Assembly (NCBI GenBank): GCA_021799435.1
Contig: JAJZAN010000012.1
Coordinates: 1 to 52,896, forward strand
DNA: 52,896 bases
DNA from: Bacillota bacterium
GTDB lineage: Bacteria > Bacillota > Sulfobacillia > Sulfobacillales > Sulfobacillaceae
Reading direction: 5' to 3'
In this document: piece by piece, positions 51,865-52,896 of the stretch
Numbering within the stretch: the first letter of the stretch is position 1
How the letters are laid out: every line of letters starts with the position of its first letter
Notes under the pieces: model-generated
The model's input: the letters and a program-made list of their open reading frames with translations, nothing else
What the model was told of the DNA's origin: nothing
Database searches by the model: none
Made by a program: the position numbers and the translations under genes

Positions 51865-52884
51865 CTACAGCCGGCGTTTCTTGCGAACTAGTAATGAACG
51901 TCTAGTCGGGGCAACCCGCAAGGGAGGGCGAGATGGGCCAGCGACTCCTCGGGGGGTTACGGCGGAAGACTGGCGCAATGTTCCGGAAAAACTCAGTCTT
52001 CCTGTCAGCAATTCGACCAACGTTCGAGCCAATACCAACACAAAGAAACCGACCAGCAAAAAGAAGAGTGCATGCGCAATCCATGCCAACACCGGTACAT
52101 GGAGCTGGTCATACAACAAATCCGTTCCCCCTGTGAAAACACCCAGAGGAAATGTGAGTCCCCACCAGCCTAAATTGAACGGCAAGTGGCGGCGAGCGGT
52201 GTATAAAGTAGTAAGCACACTCAGAGCCAGCCACCAGAGCCCAAAGCCCCAAAGCGCGAAGGAGATCATGACCGCCGCGCCCTCCATCGTAAACCCGACG
52301 GGACCCACGATCCTGGGGAGAACCCGTCCGATGCCAATGAGACCCATAATGCCCGTCCCCAGTGTTCCCAGGGATATCCATGTCGAAATGGCCATTTCCG
52401 CGGGTGGTAAACGGTAGAGAGCTAGACGCAAGAAGAGGAATCCCAACATCAGAAAGGCCAGAGGTACACTGAAGGCCCAGAGCCCCAGTCCCACGACCAT
52501 CAAACTTCTTTCCGCATCAAGGCCCGCGATATGGGGGATTAGAGTGCCGACGCTGGCGGCCGTTACCTCGGCTGGGACCACCGGCATGAGCCAAAGCCCG
52601 GTCAACTTGTCTACGGTGTGGGTGTGACTGACGAACATGAAGAACGGGACGGCTATTCCCGAGACGACGGCCAGCAAGACATTCGCCATCCACAGCCACA
52701 GCGCAATGGAAATAGCCAAATGGCCTATGAGGGCTGGTCCCATGTCCACAAAGCCATTGACTACTGTGGTAACAGTTCCCCATGCCGCTTTCGCGGCACC
52801 CCGCGGCATGAAAATGGGGGTTCTGCGTCGAAGTCTCCTCGTGCGCTCTCTCGCGACGGTTGACCCTTCTGTGGGATCACGCAT
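51865..52884 (-). CDS. TDT-family (TehA/SLAC1/Ssu1-like) transporter
   Basis: Membrane protein of 339 residues with eight to ten helices. LWLMPVVPAEVTAASVGTLI and LGWWGLTFPLGVFTGGT are the conserved blocks of the tellurite-resistance/dicarboxylate/sulfite-export family. Relatives move malate, tellurite or sulfite; in a sulfur-oxidising acidophile sulfite export would be plausible, but that is speculative. The C-terminal tail is basic and Arg-rich. I start it at ATG 52884; the frame remains open to the window edge (VTR upstream), so a longer N-terminus is possible. Confidence 0.75.
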   Translation of the reverse strand: MRDPTEGSTVARERTRRLRRRTPIFMPRGAAKAAWGTVTTVVNGFVDMGPALIGHLAISIALWLWMANVLLAVVSGIAVPFFMFVSHTHTVDKLTGLWLMPVVPAEVTAASVGTLIPHIAGLDAERSLMVVGLGLWAFSVPLAFLMLGFLFLRLALYRLPPAEMAISTWISLGTLGTGIMGLIGIGRVLPRIVGPVGFTMEGAAVMISFALWGFGLWWLALSVLTTLYTARRHLPFNLGWWGLTFPLGVFTGGTDLLYDQLHVPVLAWIAHALFFLLVGFFVLVLARTLVELLTGRLSFSGTLRQSSAVTPRGVAGPSRPPLRVAPTRRSLLVRKKRRL

Positions 52885-52896
52885 CCGCGTAACAGT

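Noticed and set aside
1-52896. tRNA, rRNA or CRISPR array
   Set aside because: No tRNA-like cloverleaf with TTCGA arm, no rRNA conserved blocks and no regularly spaced repeats were seen by reading both strands.

Overview
The window looks like a moderately GC-rich chromosomal segment from a spore-forming, thermo-acidophile-like Bacillota. The firmest clue is an alpha/beta-type small acid-soluble spore protein gene (36874-37095). Supporting clues are a LipL-type octanoyltransferase, an Ecs-like ABC pair, strong AGGAGG ribosome binding sites, and frequent GTG or TTG starts. A Sulfobacillus-like or related deep-branching lineage is my inference; the sequence alone does not prove it. I saw no rRNA, tRNA, CRISPR array or intact insertion sequence.

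Layout. 0.3-5.7 kb: an APH-fold phosphotransferase, a GNAT acetyltransferase, a conserved hypothetical protein, and an ABC exporter pair with a possible leaderless promoter. 6.4-8.6 kb: the threonine-to-glycine pair kbl and tdh, preceded by about 700 bp without a recognisable gene. 8.7-14.0 kb: a frameshifted VOC pseudogene, a DUF1835 protein, two beta-propeller-like lipoproteins, a broken small gene and a secreted protein. 14.2-22.4 kb: an SDR without its catalytic residues, a YtcJ-type amidohydrolase, a YgiT-type zinc-finger protein, and a molybdenum-hydroxylase operon (coxD, short coxE, coxM, coxS, coxL-like). The large subunit has AYRGVWGP where CO dehydrogenases have AYXCSFR, so the substrate is unknown. 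22.4-25.4 kb: a divergent FTR1 iron permease and S9 peptidase separated by two identical Fur-like boxes.

25.4-31.5 kb: housekeeping genes (cyclophilin, LipL, DUF4149, NUDIX, asnB, purE, purK). 31.5-34.8 kb: a TetR regulator and the phenylacetyl-CoA epoxidase genes paaABCD. These have a textbook promoter and an inverted repeat placed to act as operator. 34.8-49.2 kb: a dense mix that includes DUF420, MFS, SASP, dienelactone hydrolase, trxB, a YgjP protease-like protein, TVP38, nucleoside hydrolase and a putative amidase. It also holds an alkyltransferase-like protein with Thr in place of the alkyl-acceptor Cys, msrB, an isochorismatase-fold protein, a secreted transglutaminase, a class II aldolase, a ketopantoate reductase-like protein and a MazG-like protein.

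49.2-51.9 kb is a gene graveyard: a degenerate tandem copy of a peptidoglycan-binding protein next to its intact paralogue, a methyltransferase with two frameshifts, and a broken GNAT gene. The window ends in a TDT-family transporter. Intact regions are tightly packed, with ATGA or TAATG junctions and three convergent pairs that share exactly 4 bp at their stop codons.
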